Below, in pieces: positions 14,478 through 22,862 of a DNA stretch of 64,000 nucleotides (positions are counted from its first letter, which is position 1; every line of letters begins with the position of its first letter). The translations under genes were made by a program, and so were the position numbers. The stretch lies in the NCBI GenBank assembly GCA_964589625.1, contig CAZPSH010000004.1, positions 80,977 to 144,976 on the forward strand, in the 5' to 3' direction. The DNA is from JBFLVU01 sp964589625. Its GTDB lineage: Bacteria > Acidobacteriota > UBA4820 > DSQY01. The notes beneath the pieces are model-generated. The model made no database searches. It was not told the origin of the DNA and was given only the letters and a program-made list of their open reading frames with translations.

Positions 14478-17387
14478 GTGTCCGAGCTCACACGGCGGGC
14501 CTGGAAGGCGTACTTCCGCGGTAACTACTTGCAGGCCGGCGATCTGTACAAGTCCGCGGGGGAGCTGGACAAGGCCTCGAAGATGTACTCCAAGGGCGGG
14601 GACTTGCGTGCCGCCGCCGAGGTGGAGGAGGCCTTGGGCCGCATCACCCGGGCCGTGGATTACCTCCTTCGGGCCGGCGACCCGAATTCGGCGGCCCTCA
14701 TGCTCGGGCGACACGGCCACTTCACCCGCGCCGCCCAAATCTACGCCGAAGCCGGCAACAAGGTCCAGGCCGCCGCCATGGCCCTCAAGGGCGGGAACAC
14801 GGCGCTGGCCTCCCAGCTTTACGAGCAGGCGGGGCGGTACATGGAGGCGGGAAGGCTGGCCTTCAAATCCGACAACGTGGGCCGGGCCCTCCTCCTCTTC
14901 GAACGCGTCCTCAAACAGCTCCCGGCGGCCGAGGCCCTCACGCCCTCCGAACAGCTTCAGCAGAGGGAGCAGCTTACCGAAGTGGCCCGCTTCCTGGAGG
15001 AGGGCGAAGCTTACGACCGCGCCGCGGAGCTTCACGAAAGGATGAACAACCTCCCCCAGGCCGCCCAGTGCTACGAGGCCGCCAAGCAGTTCGAAAAGGC
15101 GGCCGAGCTGTACCGGCGGGTGGGGGCCTTGGACCGCCTGAGCGCTCTCTCCGACCGGTCGGCCAAGACGCCCCTCGTGGTCCAGGCAGAGGGGCTCGCC
15201 GCCAAGGGTGACCTGGAGGAAGCCGCTCGGCTCTTTGCAGAGGCGGGATTGAGGGATAGGGCCGCGAGCCTCTACGAGGAATCCGGCCACTTCGAGGCGG
15301 CCGCCGAATTGCGGCGGGAGCTGGGCGACCACGAGATGGCGGGGAATCTCTTCTACAGGGTCCAAGCCTATCTGCCTGCGGCCCAGTCCTACGAGGAGGC
15401 CCACCTCTTCGCCATGGCAGAGCAGTGCTACCTCAAGGCGGGGGACAACCTCCGCGCCGCGCGCTCGGCCTTCGAGGCGGGCCATTGGGAGCGGGCCGTG
15501 GAGCTGGCGCCCGACGCGGAGGAACGGCAGGTCTTTCTCGCCCGAATCCAGGCTTTGCCCGACAACCCCTCGGAGCGCGGGCGCGTGGCCATCCTCAAGG
15601 CCCGGCTCCTCCTGGACATGGGCCAGCCCTCCGTGGCCGGCGCCTGCCTGGAGGGGCTGTCTCCCGCCAGCGCGGAGGAGGAAACCTGGGCCCATTACCT
15701 GCAGGCCAGGATCCTGGAAGCCGAGGGCGACGCGGAGTCCGCCACCGAGTGCTACCGGAAGGCGCTGGCGGTCAACATGGGGTTCCAGGACGCGCGTCAG
15801 CGCCTCGAGGCGCTTCAGCACTGGGCGGCGGCCCCTCACTCCCAAAAGGGCCGCTACGCGGAAGTGGAGGTCCTGTGGAGCGACGCCGCCGGGCCTTGGA
15901 TCCGGGGGGAGGACTCCCTCCTTCACACCCCCGTCCTGATCCACCGGTTGGAACCCCCGCTGAACACCGCCCCAGGCCTCATCGAACCGGAGCACTTACA
16001 GAGGCTCTTGGCCCTTCGACACCCGAACCTCCTCGGGCTGAGGGACGCCGCACCCCGCCGGGGCGGAGCTGACCTGATTTACGAGGGATTCCCGGGGCGT
16101 CCCCTAACCCAATGGCTCGAAGAGGGGTATTCCCCCTCCCAGTACGCCGCCCTGGAGAAAATGCAGCCCATCCTGGAAGCGCTAGCCGAAGGCCACCGCA
16201 GAGGCCTTCCCCACAACCGCCTCGGAACCGATTGGATCCTGATGGACAACGACGGTCGCGTGAAGGTCCACGGCCTCGGGCTGTTCCATCCCCAGCCACG
16301 GCCCCAGCCGTCGGACACGGGGGGGTTGGCGGGTTCGGCGCCGGAGTACAGGACGGACCCGATGCCGGACCTGAAGGGATCCGGGGATCTCTTCTTGAGG
16401 CTCCTGGCCGGGCGCGGGGAAGGCTCCGGCGCCCCTCCGTCCCCCAGGGAACTGGACATTCCCGAATCCATGAGGGATCTGCTGGAGCGCATGATGGGAC
16501 AGGCCCCGGCGCGCGCGTACTCCTCCTTCGAGGAGGCGCTCACGGACCTCTCGGCCCTGGAGCTCCACACCGGCTCCATCATCGCAGGCCGCTACGAGAT
16601 CCTGGAGGAACTGGGCCGGGGCGGGATGGGCCAGGTCTTCCGCGTTCGAGATCGCGAACTCAGCGAGGTGGTGGCCCTCAAGACCTTGCGCCGCCGGCCC
16701 GAGATGACCGAGGAGGCCAAGTCTCGGTTCATGCGGGAGATCAAGCTCAGCCGGCGGATCACGCATCCGAACGTCGTGCGGGTGTATGACTTCGGTGTCT
16801 GGCGGGAGACCCTCTTCCTCACGATGGAGTACATCCCCGGAAAGACCCTGAGCCAGTGGGTGAAGGAGGGAGCCCACGGGAGGGCCAACCTCCGGCAGAA
16901 GGTGGAGATCCTCAGGGGCGTGGCGGCGGGTTTGACGGAGGCCCACAAGATGGGCGTCATCCACCGGGACCTCAAGCCGCAGAACGTGATTCTGACGCCC
17001 GCGGGCATCCCGAAGGTCCTCGACTTCGGCATCGCCTACGCCGACGTGGAGGAGAGCGGGGACCTGACCCAGGAAGGGCACTTCGTGGGTTCGCCCAAGT
17101 ACGTGTCCCCCGAGCAGATCCAGGGGCTTCCCCTGGATCCGAGGTCCGACGTGTACTCCCTCGGGCTGCTCGCCTACTTCCTGTTGACGGGCCAGGACGC
17201 GTTTTCGGGAGACAAATCGGGACTCATCCTCCTGAAGCAGTTGAAGGAGATGCCTCCCCCGCCTTCCCGGTTCGCGCGCCTTCCGCCCACCCTGGACCGC
17301 CTCGTCATGAACTGCCTCAACAAGAAGCCCGAAGAGAGACCGGCGAGCCTCGAAGAGGTCTCCCGGCACCTGAAGGAGATCGTATGA
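14478..17387 (+). CDS. Ser/Thr protein kinase with TPR-like solenoid and a degenerate second kinase domain
   Basis: 969 aa from GTG 14478 with GGAGG six bases upstream. Residues about 1-450 are TPR-like helical repeats with the recurring pattern A..LY..AG....AA..Y (GNYLQAGDLYKSAGELDKA, RAAQIYAEAGNKVQAAAMAL). Residues about 455-690 resemble a kinase fold but lack catalysis: the VAIK Lys position reads VLIH, HRDLKPxN reads HNRLGTDW near 578, and DFG reads HGL near 597. Residues about 705-969 are an intact Hanks-type kinase: GRGGMGQVF loop, VALK lysine, HRDLKPQN near 828, DFG near 848 and SPEQ near 877. No membrane helix is seen, so it is probably cytoplasmic. The solenoid likely recruits a partner and the pseudokinase may regulate the active domain (inference). 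Its stop overlaps phoH by four bases. Confidence 0.9.
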   Translation: MSELTRRAWKAYFRGNYLQAGDLYKSAGELDKASKMYSKGGDLRAAAEVEEALGRITRAVDYLLRAGDPNSAALMLGRHGHFTRAAQIYAEAGNKVQAAAMALKGGNTALASQLYEQAGRYMEAGRLAFKSDNVGRALLLFERVLKQLPAAEALTPSEQLQQREQLTEVARFLEEGEAYDRAAELHERMNNLPQAAQCYEAAKQFEKAAELYRRVGALDRLSALSDRSAKTPLVVQAEGLAAKGDLEEAARLFAEAGLRDRAASLYEESGHFEAAAELRRELGDHEMAGNLFYRVQAYLPAAQSYEEAHLFAMAEQCYLKAGDNLRAARSAFEAGHWERAVELAPDAEERQVFLARIQALPDNPSERGRVAILKARLLLDMGQPSVAGACLEGLSPASAEEETWAHYLQARILEAEGDAESATECYRKALAVNMGFQDARQRLEALQHWAAAPHSQKGRYAEVEVLWSDAAGPWIRGEDSLLHTPVLIHRLEPPLNTAPGLIEPEHLQRLLALRHPNLLGLRDAAPRRGGADLIYEGFPGRPLTQWLEEGYSPSQYAALEKMQPILEALAEGHRRGLPHNRLGTDWILMDNDGRVKVHGLGLFHPQPRPQPSDTGGLAGSAPEYRTDPMPDLKGSGDLFLRLLAGRGEGSGAPPSPRELDIPESMRDLLERMMGQAPARAYSSFEEALTDLSALELHTGSIIAGRYEILEELGRGGMGQVFRVRDRELSEVVALKTLRRRPEMTEEAKSRFMREIKLSRRITHPNVVRVYDFGVWRETLFLTMEYIPGKTLSQWVKEGAHGRANLRQKVEILRGVAAGLTEAHKMGVIHRDLKPQNVILTPAGIPKVLDFGIAYADVEESGDLTQEGHFVGSPKYVSPEQIQGLPLDPRSDVYSLGLLAYFLLTGQDAFSGDKSGLILLKQLKEMPPPPSRFARLPPTLDRLVMNCLNKKPEERPASLEEVSRHLKEIV

Positions 17388-18685
17388 CCCGCACCTACGT
17401 GCTGGACACCAACGTGCTCCTCCACGACCCCCACAGCATCTACCGCTTCCAGGAAAACACGGTGGTCATCCCGATCTGGGTCATCGAAGAGGTGGACCGG
17501 TTCAAGCGGGACGTCACGGAAATCGGACGCAGCGCACGAGAGGTCTCCAGGGAACTGGACAAACTGAGGGAGTTGGGCCCCCTGTCTGAAGGGGTTCCCC
17601 TCCCCGACGGAGGCACCCTTCACGTGGCCATCGAGCGCGTGGAAAAGGAGAACCTTCCGCCCACCATCCGGGAGGGGAGCGCCGACAACCTGATCCTCGG
17701 CGTGGCCCTCGCCCTTCAAAGGAAATCCGGCGATGTCGTGCTCGTGACGAAGGACACGAACCTGCGTATCAAGGCGGACGCCTTCGGGCTCACCGCGGAG
17801 GATTATGAGACCGACAAGGTCCAGATCGACGAACTCTACGCGGGGTGGAGGACCCTCACGGTCGCGAAGAAGACCCTCGACTCCCTTTTCCAGAAGAGGT
17901 CCGTCCCCTGCGAGGCGGACCTTCTTCCCAACGAGATGGCTCTCCTCCTTGACGAGGAGAACCCGAGCCACACGGCGCTCGCGCGCCAGAACCCACTGGA
18001 CCGGACGCTCCAGCCCCTGGACGAGGTAAAGCCCCTCTGGGGGATCGGCCCGAGGAACAAGGAGCAGCGATTCGCCTTGGACCTCCTGCTCAACGACGGG
18101 ATCCCCCTGGTGACCCTCGTCGGCAAGGCGGGAACGGGCAAGACCCTCCTCGCCCTGGCCGCGGGACTCCACAAAGTGGCCGACCAGCAGCAGTACCAGA
18201 GGCTCCTCGTCACGCGTCCCATCTTTCCCATGGGCCGGGACATCGGCTACCTGCCCGGCGAGCTGGAGGAGAAGCTCAAGCCCTGGATGCAGCCCATTTT
18301 CGACAACCTGGAACTCCTCCTGAACCTGTCTTACAGCAACCGCGGCCACGACGCCTACAGGGAGCTCGTGGACCAGAGGATCCTCCAGATCGAGGCCCTC
18401 ACGTACATCCGGGGCCGGTCCATCCCAAACCAGTTCCTCATCGTGGACGAGGCCCAGAACCTCACACCTCACGAGGTGAAGACCATCGTCACTCGGGCCG
18501 GCGAACACACCAAGATCGTCCTCACCGGGGATCCCTACCAGATCGACAATCCCTACATCGACTCCTCTTCGAACGGTCTCACGTACGTGGTGGAGCGTTT
18601 CAAGGCCCAGAAGGAAGCGGGCCACATCACGCTGAGCCGGGGCGAGCGCTCGGACCTGGCCGAGATCGCGGCAAACGTCCTCTGA
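17384..18685 (+). CDS. PhoH2-type protein: PIN domain fused to PhoH ATPase
   Basis: 433 aa. ATG at 17384 overlaps the kinase stop (ATGA), so a longer upstream reading is spurious. Residues 1-135 are a PIN ribonuclease domain with acidic residues in YVLDTNVLLHD (D8) and VLVTKDTNLR. Residues about 230-433 are the PhoH P-loop ATPase with Walker A GKAGTGKT near 246 and Walker B FLIVDEAQN near 350, plus TGDPYQID. PhoH2 proteins are described as RNA-unwinding ribonucleases. Coupling to a kinase suggests the ATPase could be a phosphorylation target or co-regulated in stress RNA turnover, which is inference. Followed by DUF4390 after 41 bases. Confidence 0.93.
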   Translation: MTRTYVLDTNVLLHDPHSIYRFQENTVVIPIWVIEEVDRFKRDVTEIGRSAREVSRELDKLRELGPLSEGVPLPDGGTLHVAIERVEKENLPPTIREGSADNLILGVALALQRKSGDVVLVTKDTNLRIKADAFGLTAEDYETDKVQIDELYAGWRTLTVAKKTLDSLFQKRSVPCEADLLPNEMALLLDEENPSHTALARQNPLDRTLQPLDEVKPLWGIGPRNKEQRFALDLLLNDGIPLVTLVGKAGTGKTLLALAAGLHKVADQQQYQRLLVTRPIFPMGRDIGYLPGELEEKLKPWMQPIFDNLELLLNLSYSNRGHDAYRELVDQRILQIEALTYIRGRSIPNQFLIVDEAQNLTPHEVKTIVTRAGEHTKIVLTGDPYQIDNPYIDSSSNGLTYVVERFKAQKEAGHITLSRGERSDLAEIAANVL

Positions 18686-18726
18686 CAGGGCGCAGGGCGA
18701 GTCGGACTTTCAGGAGGCGAGGCAGG

Positions 18727-19329
18727 ATGGGGATCGGGGCAGGGGACGCACCGGGACGAGGAGAAAGGGGCCGGACGAAGCTCCGGGGCCTGCTCCTTCT
18801 CGCCGCAGTCCTTGCCGTGCTCGTCTCCGCGCCTTCGCCCCGAGCCGAAGGACCCCTCGTCAAGGACCTGCGGTGGGCTTTCGAGAACAACGCCGTGGTG
18901 GTCTCCTTCGGGGTGGCGGACGCCCTGGAGAGGGAGGACCTGCGGGAGGCCGTTCTCTCCACCGCGCCCGTGACCCTGACCTTCACGGCCGAGGTGGTGA
19001 AGAGCCGAAGCCTTTGGAAAAACAAGACCGTCGGGCGGAAGGTCGTCCGGCACACGGTACGCTACGACAACCTCACACGCCAGTTCTCCGTGGAGACGGT
19101 CGTGGACGGCCTCCTCGCCGATCAGAGGGTCCTCGCCACCTGGGAGGAGATGGCCGCCTACATGGGCCGCGTGGAGGGCCTGGCGGTCAGCTCGGTGGCC
19201 AACCTCGAGCCCTCCGAAGGAGGGTACCTCCTTCGAGTCAACGTACACGTCTTGTCCGATTTCGTCCTCTGGATCATCCCTTGGAGCGTCGAGACGCCCT
19301 GGGTCTCCACGCCCCTCCCGACGCCATGA
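18727..19329 (+). CDS. DUF4390 exported protein
   Basis: 200 aa. A positively charged N-terminus then a hydrophobic helix (LRGLLLLAAVLAVLVSAP, about residues 19-36) indicates a signal peptide or anchor, so the body is periplasmic. The body matches the DUF4390 pattern: LVKDLRWAFENNAVVVSF, VTLTFTAEVVKSR, LWKNKTVGRK, and a C-terminal FVLWIIPWSVETPW. DUF4390 genes are commonly found directly before NtrY-like histidine kinases, as here with a four-base ATGA overlap. A role as accessory sensor to that kinase is the natural guess, unproven. GGAGG lies eight bases before the ATG. Confidence 0.85.
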   Translation: MGIGAGDAPGRGERGRTKLRGLLLLAAVLAVLVSAPSPRAEGPLVKDLRWAFENNAVVVSFGVADALEREDLREAVLSTAPVTLTFTAEVVKSRSLWKNKTVGRKVVRHTVRYDNLTRQFSVETVVDGLLADQRVLATWEEMAAYMGRVEGLAVSSVANLEPSEGGYLLRVNVHVLSDFVLWIIPWSVETPWVSTPLPTP

Positions 19330-21431
19330 AACTCCGCCTGACCCCCCGCTCCTTCACCGTGGTGGTGGCCTTCCTGGGGCTCTCCCTGGTGGGAGGGTTC
19401 CTGTACTCCCTTCTGAGGCAGCAGGAGGCCGCCGACCTCACCTCCGCCGGCGGGTTCCTCTTGACGGGTCTTGCTCTCCTGAACCTGCTCCTCATGATGG
19501 TCCTCCTCTTCGTCCTCTTCCGGGAACTCGTCAAGGGATTCCTGGCCTGGAGGAGGCAGCGCGAGGGGGCCCGCTTCCGGACACGGCTCCTGGGCGCCTT
19601 CGTGCTCCTGGGCCTCCTCCCCTCTCTCTTCCTGTTCATCAGCGGAATCCTGCTCATCCAGTCTTCCGTGGACCGCTGGTTCCGCTCCCCGGTGCACGGC
19701 CTGACCATGGCGAGCCAGGAGCTGGTGGACCGGGCCCTGGACCTGGCCCGGGAGGAGAGCCACCGGAAGGCCAAGGCTTTGGCCTGGCAGTTGCGGCAGG
19801 TACCCGCAGAGCTGCGTCCGGCCCTTGCCGCCCACCTTTTCTCCGCGGGCGACGTGGACGCCTACTGTCTGGTGGCCCGGGACGGCCAGATTCTCGCCAA
19901 GGCTCCCGTCAACTTCCCCGCTCCGGACGCCTACAAGGTCTCCAAGGTCTTTCAAAAGGAGGGCCTGGTGGGGTGGATGGACCTCGCCCCCTCGCCCACC
20001 GTGACGAGCGGAGTGGCCCTGGACGAGGAGACCGGGATCCTGGTCGGGCGCCGCCTTCCTTCCCAGCTCTACGCCCAGGCCAAGTACATCTCCGAGAACA
20101 ACCGGGCCTACCTCCAGATCCGCAGCCGACAGGAGACCCTGCGGACTTCCATGATCTCCTCCTTCCTGGCCCTCACGCTCCTGGTGATCTTCGCGGCGGT
20201 CTGGATCGGGACCCACCTTTCGAAGGAGATCAGCGTGCCGCTCCAGCTCCTGATGGAGGGCACCCACGCCCTGTCCCGGGGCAACCTGGCCCACCGCATC
20301 GATTACGACGCGAAGGACGAGATCGGGATGGTCGTGGAGTCCTTCAACCGGATGGCCCGCGAAGTGGAGGCAGGGAAGGTGGATCTGGAGAGGAGCAACG
20401 TCGAGCTGAGGGCGGCCACCCAGGCTTCCGAGGGCCGACGGAGGTACATCGAGACCCTTCTGGAGACGCTCAACATCGGCGTCATTTCCACCGATCCCGA
20501 AGGGCAGATCCGGACCCTCAACACGAAGGCCCGGGAAATCCTGGGCATGGACCCCGGGGAGCCGAGTAGAAACGCGCTCACCCGGCCCGAGTGGCCCCCC
20601 ATCCAGGCCCTCCTGTCCCCGCTTCCCCGCCGGCCCGTGCTCAACCGTGAGATCGCCCTGACGGGCAAGCGCGGGCAGTTCATCCTGTCCGTGTCCGCCA
20701 GCCCCCTGCAGGACCCGACCGGGACCACGACGGGAGTTCTCCTGATTTTGGAGGACATCACCGACCTCATGCGCGCCCAGCGAATCGCCGCCTGGCAGGA
20801 GGCGGCCCAGCGAATGGCCCACGAGATCAAGAACCCCCTCACTCCCATCCGGCTCTCGGCCCAGCGCATCCGAAAGAAGGCCCAGGAAAGGAGCGCGGAC
20901 CTGCTGGACGTGGTCCTCGAAGGGTGCACGGCCATCGAGCGCGAGGTTCACACCATGATGACCATGGTGAACGAGTTTTCTCGCTTCGCACGCCTCCCGG
21001 AAATCCGGCCCAAGCCGACTTCCCTCCTGGCCCTTATCCAGGGGACCCTGACGCCCTACCGATCCGCCGCCGATTTCGTTCTGGACCTTCCCGCCTCCTT
21101 CCCCCCCGTGAGGCTGGACGTGGAGCAGATGGGCAGGGTGCTCAAGAACCTGTTCGAAAACGCCATCCAGGCCATGGACGGGCCGGGGACCATCACGGTG
21201 GCGCTGAGGGAGGAATCGGGGCAAGCCGTCCTCACGATTCGGGATACGGGTCCGGGCATCCCGCCCGAGGCGAGGTCGAAGCTCTTCGCCCCGTACTTTT
21301 CCACGAAAAGAAAGGGCACGGGGCTTGGCCTCGCCATCGTGGCGAGGATCCTGGAAGAACACGGCGGCACGATTCGCGTGGACGAGACGTATTCACAGGG
21401 GGCCGGTTTCGTGGTGACCCTTCCCCTGTAA
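19326..21431 (+). CDS. NtrY-like membrane sensor histidine kinase
   Basis: 701 aa from ATG 19326 overlapping the DUF4390 stop. Hydrophobic helices occur near residues 9-28, 38-60, 82-105 and 275-298; the last two bracket a periplasmic domain of about 170 residues. A HAMP domain follows (SKEISVPLQLLMEGTHAL...EIGMVVESFNRM), then a PAS domain (LNIGVISTDPEGQIRTLNT). The HisKA box MAHEIKNPLTPIR has the phospho-accepting His near 497, and the ATPase domain has NLFENAIQAM, DTGPGIP and GTGLGLAI. This is the usual NtrY layout, with the receiver partner encoded next. The ligand is not evident. The nitrogen-regulation name is by homology only. Confidence 0.93.
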   Translation: MKLRLTPRSFTVVVAFLGLSLVGGFLYSLLRQQEAADLTSAGGFLLTGLALLNLLLMMVLLFVLFRELVKGFLAWRRQREGARFRTRLLGAFVLLGLLPSLFLFISGILLIQSSVDRWFRSPVHGLTMASQELVDRALDLAREESHRKAKALAWQLRQVPAELRPALAAHLFSAGDVDAYCLVARDGQILAKAPVNFPAPDAYKVSKVFQKEGLVGWMDLAPSPTVTSGVALDEETGILVGRRLPSQLYAQAKYISENNRAYLQIRSRQETLRTSMISSFLALTLLVIFAAVWIGTHLSKEISVPLQLLMEGTHALSRGNLAHRIDYDAKDEIGMVVESFNRMAREVEAGKVDLERSNVELRAATQASEGRRRYIETLLETLNIGVISTDPEGQIRTLNTKAREILGMDPGEPSRNALTRPEWPPIQALLSPLPRRPVLNREIALTGKRGQFILSVSASPLQDPTGTTTGVLLILEDITDLMRAQRIAAWQEAAQRMAHEIKNPLTPIRLSAQRIRKKAQERSADLLDVVLEGCTAIEREVHTMMTMVNEFSRFARLPEIRPKPTSLLALIQGTLTPYRSAADFVLDLPASFPPVRLDVEQMGRVLKNLFENAIQAMDGPGTITVALREESGQAVLTIRDTGPGIPPEARSKLFAPYFSTKRKGTGLGLAIVARILEEHGGTIRVDETYSQGAGFVVTLPL

Positions 21432-21485
21432 AGGCCGGCGCGGAGGGGCGCGGGGCGCGCCCGGGGAGCCCGGCGGGAGCATCGC

Positions 21486-22862
21486 ATGGCCAGAGGGCGC
21501 ATTCTGATCGTGGACGACGAGCAGGGAATCCGGAACACCCTGCGGCAGATCCTCGAGGACGAAGGCTACTCCGTCGAGGAGGCGGAGACGGGAGAGGCGG
21601 GGCTGGCCCTCGGCCAGTCAAGGGATTTTGACCTGATTCTCCTGGACGTCTGGCTGCCGGGCATGGACGGCGTTCAGGTCCTGGAAGCCCTGAAGGCCTC
21701 GGGGCGGGGGACGGAGGTACTCGTCATATCCGGCCACGGGAACATCGAGACGGCGGTGAGGGCCCTCAAGCTCGGCGCCTTCGATTTCATCGAGAAGCCC
21801 CTCTCCATGGACCGCATCCTGATCACCGTGTCCAACGCACTGAAGAAGCGCCGGCTCGAGGAACGGAACATCCTTCTCCTGGACCAGATCAAGCGGGAGG
21901 TGACCCTTATCGGAGAAAGCCCCGCCATTCGAGCCCTCAAGGAGCAGATCCGCCGCGCGGCCCCCACGACCGGGCGGGTCCTCATCTTTGGGGAGAACGG
22001 GACGGGGAAGGAGCTCGTGGCGCGTCTCATCCACCTCAACAGCGACCGCAGGGACGAGGCTTTCGTGGAAGTGAACTGCGCCGCCATTCCGACCGAACTC
22101 ATCGAAAGCGAGCTGTTCGGCCACCGGAAGGGGTCCTTCACGGGCGCCATCGAGCACAAGAAGGGGAAGTTCCTCCTGGCCGACGGGGGAACGATCTTCC
22201 TGGACGAGGTGGGCGACATGAGCCTGGCCACCCAGGCCAAAGTCCTTCGCGTCCTTCAGGAGCAAGTGTTCGAGCCCGTGGGCGGAACGGAGGCCTTGCA
22301 GGTTGACGTGAGGGTCATCGCGGCCACGAACAAGGACCTCGGCGCAGAGATCGGCCGAGGGACCTTCCGGGAGGACCTTTATTACCGTCTGGCGGTGATT
22401 CCGATACAGGTGCCCCCCCTCCGGAGCCGGAGGGAGGACATCCCCCTTCTCTGCGCCCACTATCTCGACCTCTTCTGCAGACAATACGGGCGTCCTCCGA
22501 AAACCCTGGGGCGCGACGCGCTCCACTCCCTCGCCCAGTACGCCTGGCCCGGGAACGTGCGGGAGCTCAGAAACCTCATGGAGCGGGTGGCCATCATGGT
22601 ATCCTCGAGCGAGGTGGCGGCCACGGATCTTCCGCTCTTTGCGGACCGCCCCGCGCCGAGGCGGGACGAACTCCCTTGGACGGGGCCTCTGAAGGAGGCG
22701 CGGGAGGCCTTCGAGAGGGAGTTCATCCGGAAGGCTCTGGTCCGGCACGGAGGGAACATTTCCCGCACGGCCGAGGAACTGGAAATCGAACGTCGCCACC
22801 TCTACCGCCGCATGGCGAGCGTGGGACTGCAAAAGGAGAGCGACCATGGTCATGATCAATAG
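21486..22862 (+). CDS. NtrX-like sigma54-dependent response regulator
   Basis: 458 aa. The receiver domain has acidic residues in LIVDDE and the phospho-acceptor Asp in DLILLDVWLPG (about residue 53). The AAA+ domain has Walker A GENGTGKE near 168, the sigma54-contact loop GSFTGA near 217 in place of the usual GAFTGA, Walker B GGTIFLDEVGDM and the R-finger region FREDLYYRL. A Fis-type helix-turn-helix closes the protein (GGNISRTAEELEIERRHLYR). It should activate sigma54 promoters in response to the kinase encoded just upstream. The Ala-to-Ser change in the loop is conservative. Its 3' end overlaps the GTPase gene by 17 bases. Confidence 0.95.
   Translation: MARGRILIVDDEQGIRNTLRQILEDEGYSVEEAETGEAGLALGQSRDFDLILLDVWLPGMDGVQVLEALKASGRGTEVLVISGHGNIETAVRALKLGAFDFIEKPLSMDRILITVSNALKKRRLEERNILLLDQIKREVTLIGESPAIRALKEQIRRAAPTTGRVLIFGENGTGKELVARLIHLNSDRRDEAFVEVNCAAIPTELIESELFGHRKGSFTGAIEHKKGKFLLADGGTIFLDEVGDMSLATQAKVLRVLQEQVFEPVGGTEALQVDVRVIAATNKDLGAEIGRGTFREDLYYRLAVIPIQVPPLRSRREDIPLLCAHYLDLFCRQYGRPPKTLGRDALHSLAQYAWPGNVRELRNLMERVAIMVSSSEVAATDLPLFADRPAPRRDELPWTGPLKEAREAFEREFIRKALVRHGGNISRTAEELEIERRHLYRRMASVGLQKESDHGHDQ

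Noticed and set aside
14424..15995. A 523-codon open frame opposite the kinase gene
   Set aside because: Shadow of the TPR region; repeats on the plus strand explain its apparent openness.
19158..21362. A 734-codon open frame on the minus strand
   Set aside because: It lies wholly antisense to the NtrY-like kinase, whose motifs are unambiguous. Its composition is that of a GC-rich shadow frame with no domain signature.
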